Made by a program: the position numbers and the translations under genes. Below, piece after piece: positions 45,855 through 59,400 of a stretch of DNA of 64,000 nt. Location of the stretch: NCBI RefSeq assembly GCF_041260155.1, contig NC_091932.1, forward strand, positions 46,035,629 through 46,099,628, in the 5' to 3' direction. Source of the stretch: Ptychodera flava. Taxonomy: Eukaryota > Hemichordata > Enteropneusta > Ptychoderidae. The first letter of the stretch is position 1, and every line of letters starts with the position of its first letter. Below the pieces are notes generated by a model, which worked only from the letters and a program-made list of their open reading frames with translations, ran no database searches and was not told the origin of the DNA.

Positions 45855-46720
45855 AAACCCTAAACTAAGTTATGAAGAGCAGGGATACGTTGCAATGGTC
45901 ACGTGACCTTGGGCTTTCCATTCACTTACCGCTCCTCAATGTATTGCAAAATTGCTAAGATGCAAATCACATCGAAATCAGTCTTAACGGCAGAAAATAC
46001 TTTTTTCAAGACTGTCTCCTGTTATTTAGTGCCCTTCTAACTCATATCTTGCGGATTACCTCGCTGTCACACCGGATCACTTTTAACTTGAACATACCGG
46101 AGTCACACCTCAAAATTGTACAATCAGTTCAAGTCGCGAACCTACATATGACGGATCGATTTGAGCTGATGCCCAAGGGTGTATAGATTAATTAAGGAAC
46201 AATCCCCTACAAGACTTTGGAGTCCGATAATACAAGCGGAGAAATTTATGCTGTGGTGCAGGCTGTACTGTGTGGTCGCAGTTGCTGTAGTAGAATCAGT
46301 ATTACTTGGTTCAGATAAACAGAGTTCCCAATACGTTTAACTCTTCAAACTAGGCCATCATTCAATTTCAAAGTCTCCCATAATTTCTCCTTAAATTCAA
46401 AAACCAGAAAAACTGAATTTCTGATCACTGTACGTTTACCGATAGTTTTAATTCAAACTGGCGGCCAACTCTGAGTTAACTCCATGTAGGAATATAAAAT
46501 GTTTGATTTTCGAAAACCAAAGACGGTAGAAAGTTTTAGTACACCAAGAGCTTTAAAATTAAGCCCCACAAGTGGTAGATAAGAAAAGAATAAGAAAAAC
46601 TTTGAGAGTCCGAATAACTGTCCTCAATGCGAATTCTACCTTAATCCAATCAAAAATCTAAGAGTGTTACTTGCTTTGTAGAAGACGTTTAGTTGCGAAA
46701 CTGTCGGGCATCTTTTCGAT
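45855..46720. repeat. Dispersed repeat block, copy 2
   Basis: Homologous to 42130-42650, with an extra middle part (46100-46480). It includes 'cacaagtggtagataagaaa' and 'gtcgggcatc'. Together with the following 190-bp repeats it suggests that 45.85-48.05 kb duplicates 42.1-45.3 kb. Confidence 0.65.
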
Positions 46721-47359
46721 ATTTCCCCAAACCAGCAAAGCATATCCTGTTTTACTCCAGTGAACTTGTCAAGTCAATGACCTTAAGTGACCCCATGTCA
46801 AGTCCAAGTACAGACAGTTGTTTATTTATTGGTTGTTTTGATTTCTTTTGTTTCTACGATGACTAACCGTCTTTTTAAAGTCAGTTGAAACCTTTTGAAG
46901 ATTAGTTCACTGTCAGGTTAAATAACATGGGTTACCCACAAAGATAGTCCGTAATGAAAGTAGTACCTGAATTTGATGTTTCCTACATGAAGCTGTTGAA
47001 CTTTAGATTAAAATGTGAAAGTTACGTGATAAAAACAGATTTTTACTCCTAGGGATATGTAAATTATGGTGAGAAGATAGCTTCAGTAAATGCTGTCCCC
47101 TCAAGGAAGCAGAGTGGAGTACTCGGCCGTGTGGGGGCGTTTTGAGGCACCACGATTCCCCCCCCCCTCCCCACTGAAAAAAAGCGTCCGATGGAGAGGT
47201 CAAAAGTTTGCAAAATCTGCAGAATTTTGCTGTTGTTTCTCTTGACATTGAAATAAATAAACTCTTTTCGAAGTTCAAGTTGTAACTCAAGCATGTTATT
47301 GACCTTTTCCAAACATACAGCCGCCCAGCAGGTCAATTATTGGGTAAAACGCCTCCACA

Positions 47360-48055
47360 GGCAGATAATCTTTAAGGTAGTATGCGTCTCAAAGAAAGAC
47401 TTAAACTTTTGCTTAAGCTTTTCTCAAGCAATATTTCAACCCTACTCTTTCAAAATCAAGAATAACAATCGGGGTCACCGTGCACATTTTCGTGCTTAGG
47501 AAATTACGAATGGCCCTAGATTTGCCGATATTTGTTATTCAAAGTAGAGCTCTAGAGGCTGGTAAACGTTAAGTTTTTTTATGTGTCTCAATTAAAGGCT
47601 TAAACTTTCGCTCAAAACTTTTCGTAAGAAATATTTCATTGGTGCTCTTTCGAAATCAGGAATAAAAATTAGGGGTCACTGTGCAATATTTTGTTTACTA
47701 GAGAAATTACAAATTGGCCAAGTTTTACCGTTGTTTTCAATTCAATGTGCAGCACCTGCGCAAGGTAAACATTAAGGTTGTTTGTGCCTAACTATGCTCT
47801 TTCAAAATCAAGAACAAGAATTGAGAGTCACCTTGCAATTTTTTTACTATAGTAATGGCCCAAACTTTATTCAAATTTGCTACTCCAGAGGCAGGTAAAC
47901 TTTAAGGTAGTATGCGCCTCAATGAAAGGCTTAAAACTTTTGCTCAAACTTTTCGTCAGCAGTATTTCAACCATACCCTTTCAAAATCAAGAACAAAAAT
48001 TTCGGGGTTACCGTGTAAATTTTTGTGCTACAGAAATTACAAATTGCCAAAGGGA
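47360..48055. repeat. ~190-bp tandem repeat, about four copies
   Basis: Same unit as 44755-45335 (tatgcgtctcaaag; caatatttcaaccctactct; ggggtcaccgtgcacat). ORFs of about 70 codons inside are repeat by-products. Confidence 0.75.
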
Positions 48056-48262
48056 CAAAGTGGGCCATTTTTCACGATTTTTTATTATGAGAGATACTAC
48101 TTAAGCTTATATTGTTTGGCATGTTGAAAGATACTGAATGAATGGGTGACCATACATACATTCGACCCCAGTTTTAGACACGATATATGAAACCATCGCG
48201 AAAATGAATTAATGGTCATGACCATTAATTCATTTTCGCGATGGTTTCATTGATCGTGATAT
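48050..48262. mobile_element. Palindromic MITE, partial copy with a perfect 64-bp palindrome
   Basis: Begins 'gggacaaagtgggccatttt'. It shares 'gagatactact', 'catgttgaaagatactgaat' and 'gaatgggtgaccat' with the 60.5-kb copy. It ends in a perfect palindrome, 48187-48250, centred on ggtca|tgacc. The right arm beyond 48262 is missing. Confidence 0.8.
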
Positions 48263-51037
48263 GACGGGTAGTTTTGAACAGATACCCTAGGCTGTATAGA
48301 TTAATTTGGAAACAATGACATATACAAGAATTTCAAGTCGGAGAACACTCCCTGAGATAGATATACACACAGTGACATTGGGAGCTTATGGTCGGCTCTA
48401 CAGCTTAATATTTACGGGTTTGGCCCTCGTAAAATTTCCTTGCCAATGGAAGGGGCTCTCAAAATTGTCCCTAATGTTGAAAGGGGGCGCTGTGAAAAAT
48501 GACAAAACATTTTCTCTCTCCCCCCCCTCCCATCCCACCACGCCTTTAACTGTGCTCGTACCCTAATATTCAATATGCGCCCTCTCCCTTTAATAAATTG
48601 GCAGCACGTTAACCTTTATGCCTTCATTAATAGGGAGCCATTTGTGAGATCCTCCGTAAATTGGAACACATCGCCAGAACTTAAATTCTGGACAACATTC
48701 ACGCCGAACAGTCTCGTGCCCAGTAAAAACGTAGAGCTTGGTATTGTCTTCAAGGATATTGAGGGTACAATTTCCGCATTGACAGAAACGAGGTTTAAAA
48801 TGCAGCAAAATTTCAAGTTTGTCCTACCAAACTAAACGCATCTGATGAAACACCAAGCTCTGGTATAATGCTGTTGACGATTCAGAGTGATATTGTGATA
48901 ATTCGCAAACTTCGCTTTTAAGGGCTACCGACTAATCCAAATAAAGTCTGGGGATCTGCCAGTTAATGTTTTAGTATGAGGAACAAGTTGTACATTGGAT
49001 CGAAGTTAAAAATTCAATTTTCATTGTAACGACAAAGACAACGAGAATCTTCGAGTCCGACAAACAGTGGGAACAAACATGTAATTGTTTTCAAAACTGG
49101 CAGGAAATACCTGTCCAAAATACTAGTTTTACTTGCACAAAGTGTAAGGCAAATAGTTTGGGAGAGAAAGAGCGTTATGCTGTTCTAAAAAGTATTTGAG
49201 AAAGCACGTACATTGTACCAACTACTGTAAAGCGCTTTGAATTAGCTGCATGCTGCTTTAGCAATTTTGGATTTTCATGGCAATCAGCGGGTTTTTAATT
49301 AGCTGAAAAGACATCTTGACCATAGCCAATATGGGGGAAAGTTTAAATTAGCGGCATTTTAAATTAGCGATTTTAAACACTTGGCTAAATTAGCTTAAAA
49401 GGGATGCTAGCTAACAAGACTTGATTTACCGTACTTTTTACTGAGGCTTAATTGTTTCACTGTGGATGTAACATCTTTTCATCAGCTACCATTAAAAGAT
49501 ACCATATTTATTGTTATCCAAAATTGCGCATGCCAAAATGGATATAATGTAAATTACAAAAGTTATGCAAATTGACTGCTTTCCCCAATTTTAAATGCAA
49601 GATTGCATTAATTTTGCCCCCCCCCCCACCAAATCCAGCCAATTTGGTAAGGCTGCTACCTACCCTGCAGACTGATAAAATTAACCCACTCAGTTATAAA
49701 AGGTCAAAATCAGATCTTTATCAGGGACTTCATCTAACAAACATCATGAAAACAAAAATTGAATAAAGCGTTTCATGACCCGAAGTAATCCCGGATCAGT
49801 AAACAGACGAGTTTACCAGAGTTGATTACGTCATGTATATCAAGGCCAGCAGGGGACCTTCACAAATTTCAGGAATATTTTATTATATTATATAGCATTG
49901 TAGAGTTTTGTCTACGGCCCAGGGATATTTCTCATGTTATCAACACATATTCAGGGGCTTTTTGGATAAAAATTTGACCTATGCTTAGTTTTGTTGTTGT
50001 TGATTTTTGCCATGGGAAAAGTAGTCTATTCTGATGTCACATACCTCTACAACTTCCTATGGGAGTTGCAACACAGTACCAACGGGAAGTACTTTAAAAG
50101 TCGTTATGTTATCATAATCTGTATTTCTGACTGAAACCAAAAATTACCAGAAATCATGTACTAGTAATTGCTGTATCATTGGTCATAAATTAGCGTCAGG
50201 GATAGCCAGACGAGGTGGCTGAAGATAAAACTTGCTGACAAAGCTTTCAGCTTGTTTCAAGATGAAGAAAATACAAAGAAATGAAAAAATGAACGGTCAT
50301 CCCATTTGATAAAAAATGATGACAATTTCACTTGTCAAAATCGAAACTTATCCATCCTTCAGTTTCAGTTCTTTTGCAAAAAAGCTGATATCATGAATTT
50401 AAATATCCTTATGCAAATTTCATGATCACACTGAAACCAGAATAACGTCATTAATAGGGAGCAGTTAAAAAGTCACCAGCCAAGTGGTATGAAGGAAACA
50501 ATTGTTGTGGCTGAATGAGAAACTTGGCAATAAAAATATATTTATATAAATTTGAACATCTGTTGAAACATTGCCTAATGTTATCTCTAGGAATCCAAGT
50601 CAAAATGTTCATAATTATCAAAGAGGTACCTTTTGTTAAAAGTTTTTTTAGTCAAATATGTGAAATCATGATATGAAAATTTTATAGTATTTGGACGAAT
50701 CCGAGAATGCGTTTCTTAAATCCAACATATCAAATTTAAAAGGTGATAAGGATAGTTTTACAACAGATTGAAGTTGTTTTAGTGTATATAATGAAAACCT
50801 AGTGATTTATATTTGCAAATATTGTTCCAAATTTAGTAGACCTTATAAATATTAGGCTAAAGCAATTGGATAAGTACATCCTTGTTTTGATTTTTGACCA
50901 TTTGAGCATTTTAAAACTGATTTGTATATTTCAGGAATAATGTCACTTGAACAAAGACCAGTCTTAAACCTATGACGAATCAATTATCAGACTAAATACT
51001 AAGGTGAAAAATGTAGATTTTGTGTTAAGTAGATGCA
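48263..51037. other. Non-coding, nothing firm
   Basis: No supported gene. On the minus strand at 48590-48808 a 72-codon ORF has a Cys pattern (FCQCGNC, then ECCPEF) that vaguely recalls zinc-binding Cys-rich domains of P2X7-like proteins. It is too weak to call. A poly-C run lies at 49617-49627. Confidence 0.4.
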
Positions 51038-51094
51038 TACACACACACATACACACACCGCACACATACATACATACATACATACATACATACA

Positions 51095-51126
<32 letters not shown>

Positions 51127-51313
51127 CACACACACATACATACATACATACATACATACATACATACATACATACATACACACACACACACGTACATACA
51201 TACATACATACATACATACATACATACATACATACATACATACATACATACATACATACATACATACATACATACATACATACATACATAGACACAGACA
51301 CACAGACACACAG
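51038..51313. repeat. (CATA)n / (CACA)n microsatellite
   Basis: About 275 bp of CATA units with CACA interruptions. It is the reverse complement of the unit in the 7-10-kb field. Confidence 0.97.
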
Positions 51314-51589
51314 TCATATACAAGTATGAAAACGTACACCATTAAAAGGCAGTCGTACAGTCAAATGTCGATCATTATTTAAATGATTTATTCTCACTTT
51401 AACTGAAATCTACAAACTGCCAGAATAAAAGTTGTACAAACACGTCTTCTAGCAGAATTCAAAATTCAAGTTACGTGTACGATCACATAATATCGTTATA
51501 GTTTTAAATAAGATTGCTACATCACTATTTACATTCTCATCTACCTTTTATAAAGAAATCCTTATGTAAATACAAAAATTGTATCTCCT

Positions 51590-51960
51590 TGTCGGTCCTG
51601 GGAAAGATAGCGCCCTCAGTGAGTAACGCCTGACCATACGGTAGAATGTGCCTCGGGGACATATATTCGTACTCTCAAAATTTTACTATATTTCTTGTCT
51701 ACAACTGGAGTGGTGTCATTTTACAGAACCTGCAGTAAGTAAACTTTTCACCGGCTTATTTTTGTCAAATAAGAAAATTTAATATTTTTCCATTTTGAAT
51801 ATCAAATATCGGTAAATTTAAGGTTGTTTGTTTCTCTGTTACTCAAATTTGCACGTTGACCCTTGACTTTTATTTTTGATTTTGAAAGAAAATGGTTGAA
51901 TATTTTCATTGATGAAAGCTTGCGCAGAAGTTTAATATCACTTTCGTGGTGCGAGCTACC
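51590..51960. repeat. Inverted copy of the dispersed repeat family
   Basis: 'ggtagaatgtgcctcgggga', 'cgtactctcaaaa' and 'ttgacccttgacttt' match, in reverse complement, the block seen at 46.6 kb and 59.8 kb plus the start of the 190-bp unit. Confidence 0.6.
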
Positions 51961-53206
51961 TTAATGGCACAGTAAACTCAATGCTTCGGTGACAATGCCT
52001 TTTGATAAAGACAGCTGTACGACATGATGACGTACGTCCAAAATAATTTACAACGAGCACGCAATGCTCTTAATAAAAAATAAATTTACAAACACTTTTA
52101 AGGTATAAAAACGTGACTGCTCATAAACGATTTTCAACACTGCATATGTATGATGTCTTAATATTATTCAGAATGGATTTGAAGTCATTTAAAGTCAAAT
52201 AATGCCTCGTTTAAAGTTTTGAGTCGAAAATCAGCACAATAGTTGTCTTAAAATTAAGATTTTTCTGAAAATATTAATGATATATCATTGCAAGTATATA
52301 TGTTAGGCAGTTGGCTGTTCATGTCCCCATTATTATCAAGCGGAAACGATTGTTTTCTGGTGAGTTTCAAACTTTTGATACAATACAGTAACAGTGAAGT
52401 AAAACGAGTTCTAAAATACACATCTTCTGAACACGAACAACAACAGACGATGAAATATGACTGGTTCCGCTTTTGCTGAACCTGTCCGGAGTTGTACCAT
52501 GAGTTAAGTAAGTTTTGGAAGTGCCCCTTGTAGAAAGCACCATATGCATCTGTGCATACACTACTGACATTCCTTGAAAAAAGACCAACGAAAAATAAAC
52601 CAGTCGAGTTCGAGTTTGAATTAGTCTCCAAGGAAACGCAGATGTATTTACATTGGGAGTATGAACCATTAGCTCATTAGCTGTTGACATGGTAACAATA
52701 ATAACCTTGTGAACGTCCATTTATTGGTCGTTGGCGCGTGAGGTAGCCTTCCCAAATCAATTTTGCACCGCCTTCAGTTCGTTAGATAATATCAAAGTAA
52801 ACTTACTCCTGGATAATGTAGCGAGTTTTAAGTCGGTTACAATCCATGGAGATTGTTTCTATGGCACAGAACACGCAGATTGTCTCTATGGTATCGAACA
52901 TAAAGACTGTTTCTGTGGTATCGAACACGAAGACTGTTGCAAGCATTGTTCTTATTAGTCCATTTAAGAAACTAGAAATGTTCGCCCACCATGTCTTCAC
53001 CGTCGAAATTCGGTCACCGTTTTGTTGTCATATTCCAATATACATGAAACAAGATGTTCCGGTCCGTAATTAATTTACGTTGGAGTATCCAGTTACACCG
53101 ATGAAGTGTCAGGCTCAAGCATGTGATCTTGGGAAATATTGACTTCTGGTTTGGCCAGCTACATCTAACAGGCAGTGTCTGTTTTAAACCCTTTGTTCTG
53201 ATGAGA
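51961..53206. other. Non-coding, probable R-spondin 3' region
   Basis: Lies 3' of the minus-strand R-spondin stop. Three tandem copies of a roughly 27-bp unit (gattgtctctatggtatcga type) lie at about 52851-52935. No other feature is seen. Confidence 0.5.
52720..52725 (-). terminator. Candidate polyadenylation signal for R-spondin
   Basis: TTTATT on the plus strand is AATAAA on the minus strand, about 480 nt after the R-spondin stop codon. Chosen by position only; other signals are possible. Confidence 0.3.
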
Positions 53207-53424
53207 TCACGCTGTCAGTGTCTGCTTTTGCATCTTTTCTCGCTTTTTCTGGGACCGCCTGTTATTTTTACGTCGCCGTTTTCGCTCTTCCCGAACCCTT
53301 TTTCTCCGTCTGGACTTGTTCTTTTTCCGTCTCCTTTTGTCTCTATTGCCCCTTTCCGTGTTCTTTTCTTTATTATTCTTACCCCTTTCTTCAGCAGGTT
53401 TCGGTTCTGAACTGTTGAGATGGT
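53207..53424 (-). CDS. RSPO: R-spondin last exon: basic C-terminal tail
   Basis: Acceptor tttactctcacag. It reads [20 protein letters not shown], then about 45 residues mostly Arg, Lys and Glu ([20 protein letters not shown]), and stops at 53207. Vertebrate R-spondins end in the same kind of Arg/Lys tail, which aids retention at the cell surface. The complementary plus-strand ORF is a shadow. Confidence 0.9.
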
Positions 53425-56400
53425 CTGTGAGAGTAAAGGGATATAACAATTAACAGGGGAAAGAGGTGTAAATATGTATGGGGACGTTTTTTTCCTCCGG
53501 GTGGTGCCGAGCAGAGCCGACGTGAATTACACCCTGCGCATGCGTGACTTGCTGCTGGTTTAAAAAGAATTATATCTTTACTTGGTTGAAGAAAATCAAA
53601 CAGCCTTACTATCAAAACGTCAAAATGCCTTACTAGGAATACTTTGTCGTAACTTTCGATACTATCCACAGTACATTTATACAAGTTAGGGCCAGGACAA
53701 AATTAATATGGGAAGGGCTGGTGCTTTTCAAACTTAATAAAAATGGCCCTCCTCTGATTGCTTGCACACAAATGCTGACCTTTCCCATTATCCTTGATCA
53801 AAAACAAGGACCTTTTCCTGGTAGTCTTTTAACATTCCAGATAGAAATGCCAATATAAAGGTAGTCTGTCAGCATATTGTCGACAAAGTAATTTACATAA
53901 GCAATTTGAGTGTCAGCAATAATATTTCTGACTTTATTCATGATGGGTTTACAATCCAATAGACACCGCAACATTTCAAGAAAAAAAAAGAAGTGGCAAA
54001 TTTGTGACAGAAATATTGAAAAAAATTTATGACGGACCATAGCAGTGAAAGAGACTGATTTAATACTTTCTTGGCTTTTGGTTCGTTAAAATATGAAAAT
54101 ATGTCCTCTTCACGTTTTCCATATGGTATGTTTTAACAAAAGATGTGTTCGCTGCAATATGAACTTCACGAAAAGTTCTTTTATTGGTATAAAACAAAGT
54201 TTGTAATTTTCTTTTACATATTTTGATGTTTCTATGTGTGAAGATAGATTTTGTACAAAGTGTTAAAGTAATGACAATGTCGTATGTGCGTTTTATAAGC
54301 TATAGAGAGGACGTATTTGACAGTACAAGTGCAGTCAAAACTACAATCTTCAGTTCAGCATATTTCATGATTTCCCCATATACTGAAAATTCCTAGGCCT
54401 TGCTTTCCACAGTGTTGTAAAAGTATCACTTGATCTTTCCCTATGTCCATGCACTAAAATTGCAGAGCCGCTGCCTATTCGTGCACGAAATGAAATGGCC
54501 AGCCTCAAAGTGCTGCATGAATGGTAACTCTTCCCATCGCACCAGCCACCCCTCCTATGAAATCTGACCAGGCCCTTACAACGATCTCGGTCTGATAAGA
54601 ACTTCAATCGAAGTGTTTGCAATGGTGCCTCTCTAACTGAGCGCGTTTTTCAATGAATCACACACGCTAAATGATGTTAGTGAAGGACATCAATTTCTCA
54701 CTTTTATTAACAAATTTATAGCCGCAATCGTTAGGAGTATGGGTCTTATGAAATCTAACATCACAAATACTGCCACAGGTAAGATATAACAAACGAGTAT
54801 GAATACTTTCCTCCTCATTCCACTCTGTCATGTGGGAAACTTAGGTCGATTGTTTTCCTTACAAAATTATGATATTTGATACAAGCACAGATATCTTGTA
54901 CGCTACGATATAGTACCCCGTTAATCTTTTTTTATATAAAAACCTGGCAAATCACCACCAAATTTTGGAAATGATGCAAGCATTCCATACAGCGCCCGGC
55001 CCCTCTGCTTGGAGCGTGATTCTCACCTGGACAGTGTCTGGGCTTCATCTTGCATGGCTTGGACTCTCTTATCGTCGGACAAGATCTGCCCTGTGACGAG
55101 GGCTTTACGATAACTTCTCTTGTGCGGGTTTCTAGTCCCCGTTTAAAGCCACATGCTTTATCCATTTTCAAACAAATCCCCCAAGCGCTCCACGTGGAAA
55201 CCTCGCAGTCGACTGCAAATAAAACCAGAAAGTTTCACATTAACTTATCTTCGCAAAGGTTTTGGGTTTCCTAATTGTTCTCATACAGGAGTTTCAACGG
55301 CCCTCACCGGTGCCTACAAATTATTTTGGCTCCATGCATGAATCACACTCAAAGCAGACGTGGCCCTCATAGTTCCCGTGTCCCATTTCTGTTGTTTGCT
55401 GCGCTGTGCTCATGAAAGGGATCTGGTGTGTGCTGTTCTTTCCATGATTTTCATTGACCAGCTTTATCGAGCAATCTGGTTGGTGAGTTGTTTCTTTCGC
55501 CAGGTTCATTAATGATGTCAGCTTGCTCTACGTATAAGATACGCCCTCGTGTGTATTCGAAGGAGCAAACTGTGTCCAGAACTAGGGCAGTGGAAAAGAA
55601 TAGCCTTGTACTATGACGATCCCATGCTTTCGCATGAGATCTCATGCTTTCTTGATCTCATGCTTTCGCTTCCTCGGAACGCATGTGCAACATTGCTAAA
55701 GTCAGTGTGCCACATCAAATAACCAGAATATTGACAAAAATGACTGTCGCACACTGGGCCCATTTCTTGGAGTACAGCGCAGCCAGCGGCAGAAATGGGG
55801 CACTTAACCAAACCATATAGTATTCACACCCCTGCAACAGATAAGGGAGCCGTCATTATTTACGCTCTGTGGGCTAGAGGAATATGAGGGGGGTCACTCA
55901 AAATACTGAAAACTTCAAGGGGGATGCTCAAAATGTGGAGAGGAAGCAGGGGGTTATTAAATTTTTCGTGCGATATAAATTGTAACACCTCGCAGATTAC
56001 ACCATTCACACACCAATTTCTCAAAATTTTCGATGCGAAAGGGGGACACTTCTCGTGCTCTCCCCCTTCAGGTGTTCTAACGGTTTTCCTCAGTATAAAT
56101 AAAATAAAAAACACCCCTAAGATTGTACCAGACTGCACCATTGCACATATCAATTTCTTCAAAGATTCCATGAAAAAAGGGGACAGCCCCTCTGAGGCTT
56201 TCTCCTCAGCCTCTGGCGTGTCCCCCGTACTTTCAAATTCTGCCTAGTCAGATATCCTAGTTAAGAACCCTGTCATTGTACCCATCTAAATTAAAAAATA
56301 CTATATGGTTGGATACTGGTTATAGCGTGAGCTTTTATATCTGTCTTTTTGTTGTCACTTTGAAGTTAATTTTCTTGGTTTCACCTTTTTCAACCGTCAT

Positions 56401-59400
56401 GAGATAACCGAAGATAATCTAGCAGGGTACATCAGGATTTGAAAGGTCTTTACTATTGCTGTATTTATGTAAATTTTACAAATACGTGTATTGGTGTTTC
56501 ACTTTTCTGAGGGGGCAGTCAAAATTTCTTGGTTAGAGAGGGGGGTGACTGAAATTCATCATGGTTCCATGCCAACCATGCTCGAAATTTCGGGGTTTCC
56601 AATGAAATTCCTCCGACCTCCCCCAGGCCGTAAATAATGACGTTTCCCTAATTTCAAAGGCACGTAATATTTTCGATTCTTACTAGCATGAGATACTTTC
56701 ATGGCAGGAAAATTAGGTCCTCAATTTTTACCGAGTCATGATAAACTAAGCTAAAACATCTGTTTGCATTATTCTTTGATTTTATAGGGAAAGACAAAGA
56801 TTTTATGCGCTACGTTAGATATATGTGCTTCCAAAATGGGGCATGGTGTGGCGCTATCACTGCGTGTATCTGAAAACATGCCACATCCCGCAACAGTGGA
56901 CAATTTTCGTGCGGTTCGAGGCTTTGAGGGATTTTGACTGGTTGGCGCAGTCAACATGACATTTACTTCTGCCAGAGGCTAAATGTCGCGTCGTTTATTA
57001 AATAAAGCTGTGGGTATTAAGTTCTATTCTGGAAACGATGCGACATCTGCCCTGTCATACGTAGTAGACATATCTGACTTGCTATACGTGGTGGGCAAAT
57101 GTACACTCCAAGCGATGACAACTCTACAGGTGCCGCCAACGAAGCTGTTCGTGCTGAAAGATGTTCTTGCCCAGTTTTTCAGCAGGGGTTGGGGCAAATT
57201 TCGGTCAGTAGGAAGACAAGGTCAATTTAACCGTGGGGAGGGAGAAAGTTCTTGGTTGTTGGTACCAGAAAATAGGGAGGGGGGCGGAATGCTGTGGTTC
57301 ATAGAACTTCAGGGAAGGGATTGTGCATAAGAGGGGAGCAATGTTGCAAGGTTTAAATGATACACGTATGTACATCTAATGGGTAGAGGGGAACTGTCAC
57401 TGTTTGCGAGAGGGCATGCAGAGAGGATGTTGAACCGTGACTTTTATGGGGAATGGGGACGGCCAGACCATTGATACTGGGGGGGGGGCATTATTATTCA
57501 GTGGGAGGGCATGTTTTACGCATGTGTTGTTGGGAGGGAAGTTACGAACACTTTGACTTTCCCCTCAAAATTATAAGGTCACGATTAAAAATATGTGAAA
57601 TGATTATATCAGCTAAAGAAACATGTTTTAGGATGATTTTGTAAATTGACCGAACTGACAAGTTTGTTGCACCTGACTCTATAACTTTAAGACTATCAAA
57701 AGTGACTTTGCGTTGCCATAGACCCTGACCTCAGGGTCAATGTCCGCAATCTATGACATAAAACACATGTACACTACTGCCGATAATAGCTCGGCACTAA
57801 GAGGTCAGGTCAGGTCAGATCAGCTTAAAATTCAATTATTGTCTTTCGGTCGTTTTTTTTTTCAACGGTCTGTTACTCCAATCACGCATAACCCGGCTAC
57901 TGATTTAAGAAAGAGACGAGAAAAAGGAATTTTGTGAGAAACGATTACCTAACCAAGGTACATCCATCTCGTGTCACCAAGGAGGCCTAACATTTGAGAT
58001 TTATCCGCAATAAAAATCTGACGTCTAAAAATTTTAGCCGAAGCACGATACAAATTTTGCAAGCGCATATTACTTTGCATTATATTTGTCGTATGCGCAA
58101 GCAGTCATCACATACGTTAACTTATAGCATCTTCTCAGTGATTTTGTCATAAATTTACGAAAAAGTGGAAAATCACCTCAATTCTTGCACATTTGGACGA
58201 TGGTGTAAGTTCTACTAGGAGAGGAGCAAAACATTCAATAGACTTAATACCAAAGTCCTGCGATATCGTGAATCATCAGAAAATGATCAATTGCAAAGAT
58301 GAGAGCTGAAAGATCAGAGAGCACTCAGTTAAGGGTTATCGAGTCTCTAACTACGTCATGGAGCATGGCAACAGCGGAACGCACTCTACGACCCGTGCGT
58401 CAACTGTAACTTGGCTACGCTGGCTGTGAGAGCTAAATCCTGAATTTCATTAGAAGATGTTCTCAAATTTGTGTAGTTCATAATTAATTCAACAGAATTA
58501 CGCAATGAACGATGATTTCTCCACAGTAAACTGTTCTGGTTAGAAATTGAAAAGATTTAATTACAGTTGTATAACTACGTCAATAGGCTGATAATCCGAA
58601 TTTAGTATTTATATTTTTTCTCTGGTGGAGGTAACGTGTTTGGATTTAATGATGTTATTATATAATCTCGCGTGATTTGTTACCTAATCTCGCTGGATTA
58701 TCGAGAGTAACGGGAAATATTAAGGGATGGCGAGATTGGCTACTGGACTACTAGTCTTTGAATTTGGGAATCGAACTGGTTCTTCATAATTGTATATATT
58801 ATAAGTCAAACAATAAAGTTATTGTCCACTTTAGTGATCTTCTTACCTCTCAGACAACTACGTAGTTGTTTGAGGTTACCGGAAAACGATGGTAAAATTT
58901 CAAAACGTTAAAAAATAAAGACATTCTACTGTACTGTGGAAGCGTTGATATGTCATTTCAACATGTCTTATAGGTATAAGTATGGTAAAAATTTCAGTGT
59001 AGGAGGGTGAACATCCAAACCAAGCGTTGGTAATGAGAAAGTTAAAGAGTTCTCAAGATTTGATGCTTTCACACAGGTTCACTCTGAGAGCGAAGCGCGA
59101 AATTTTCAGTGTATTACCGTACAGAGTAAGTACAGCAGAACGGATTCATCACAAATCGCATGGTATCTTTAAGTTTTCTCTGTCTGATATTTTCATTTCC
59201 ATTTGTATTAGTTTTTTTATAGTTTGTGTCCCCCCTTTTTTCTGTACATTTTTTGAATGTCACAATAATCTAGGGAACGTTCAAATAGATAACAGCTCCA
59301 GGCTCGTTATTCGACACATTATATTATATTTCTCTAAAATTTGTGGCGAGCCTTTAGAAGAATGCGAGCGAGCCATAACTTTCAAAAAGTATCGATCTTT

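Noticed and set aside
48590-48808. Minus ORF with FCQCGNC and ECCPEF, possible P2X7-like Cys-rich domain
   Set aside because: Only a loose Cys spacing; key flanking residues and any exon context are missing.
50970-51342. ORFs of about 100 codons on both strands
   Set aside because: Translation of a (CATA)n microsatellite.
53123-53410. 95-codon plus ORF rich in Phe, Pro and Ser
   Set aside because: Antisense of the Arg/Lys-rich R-spondin tail.
58760-58800. GTTCGATTCCC on the minus strand, like a tRNA B-box
   Set aside because: No A-box, anticodon arm or acceptor stem can be folded around it.
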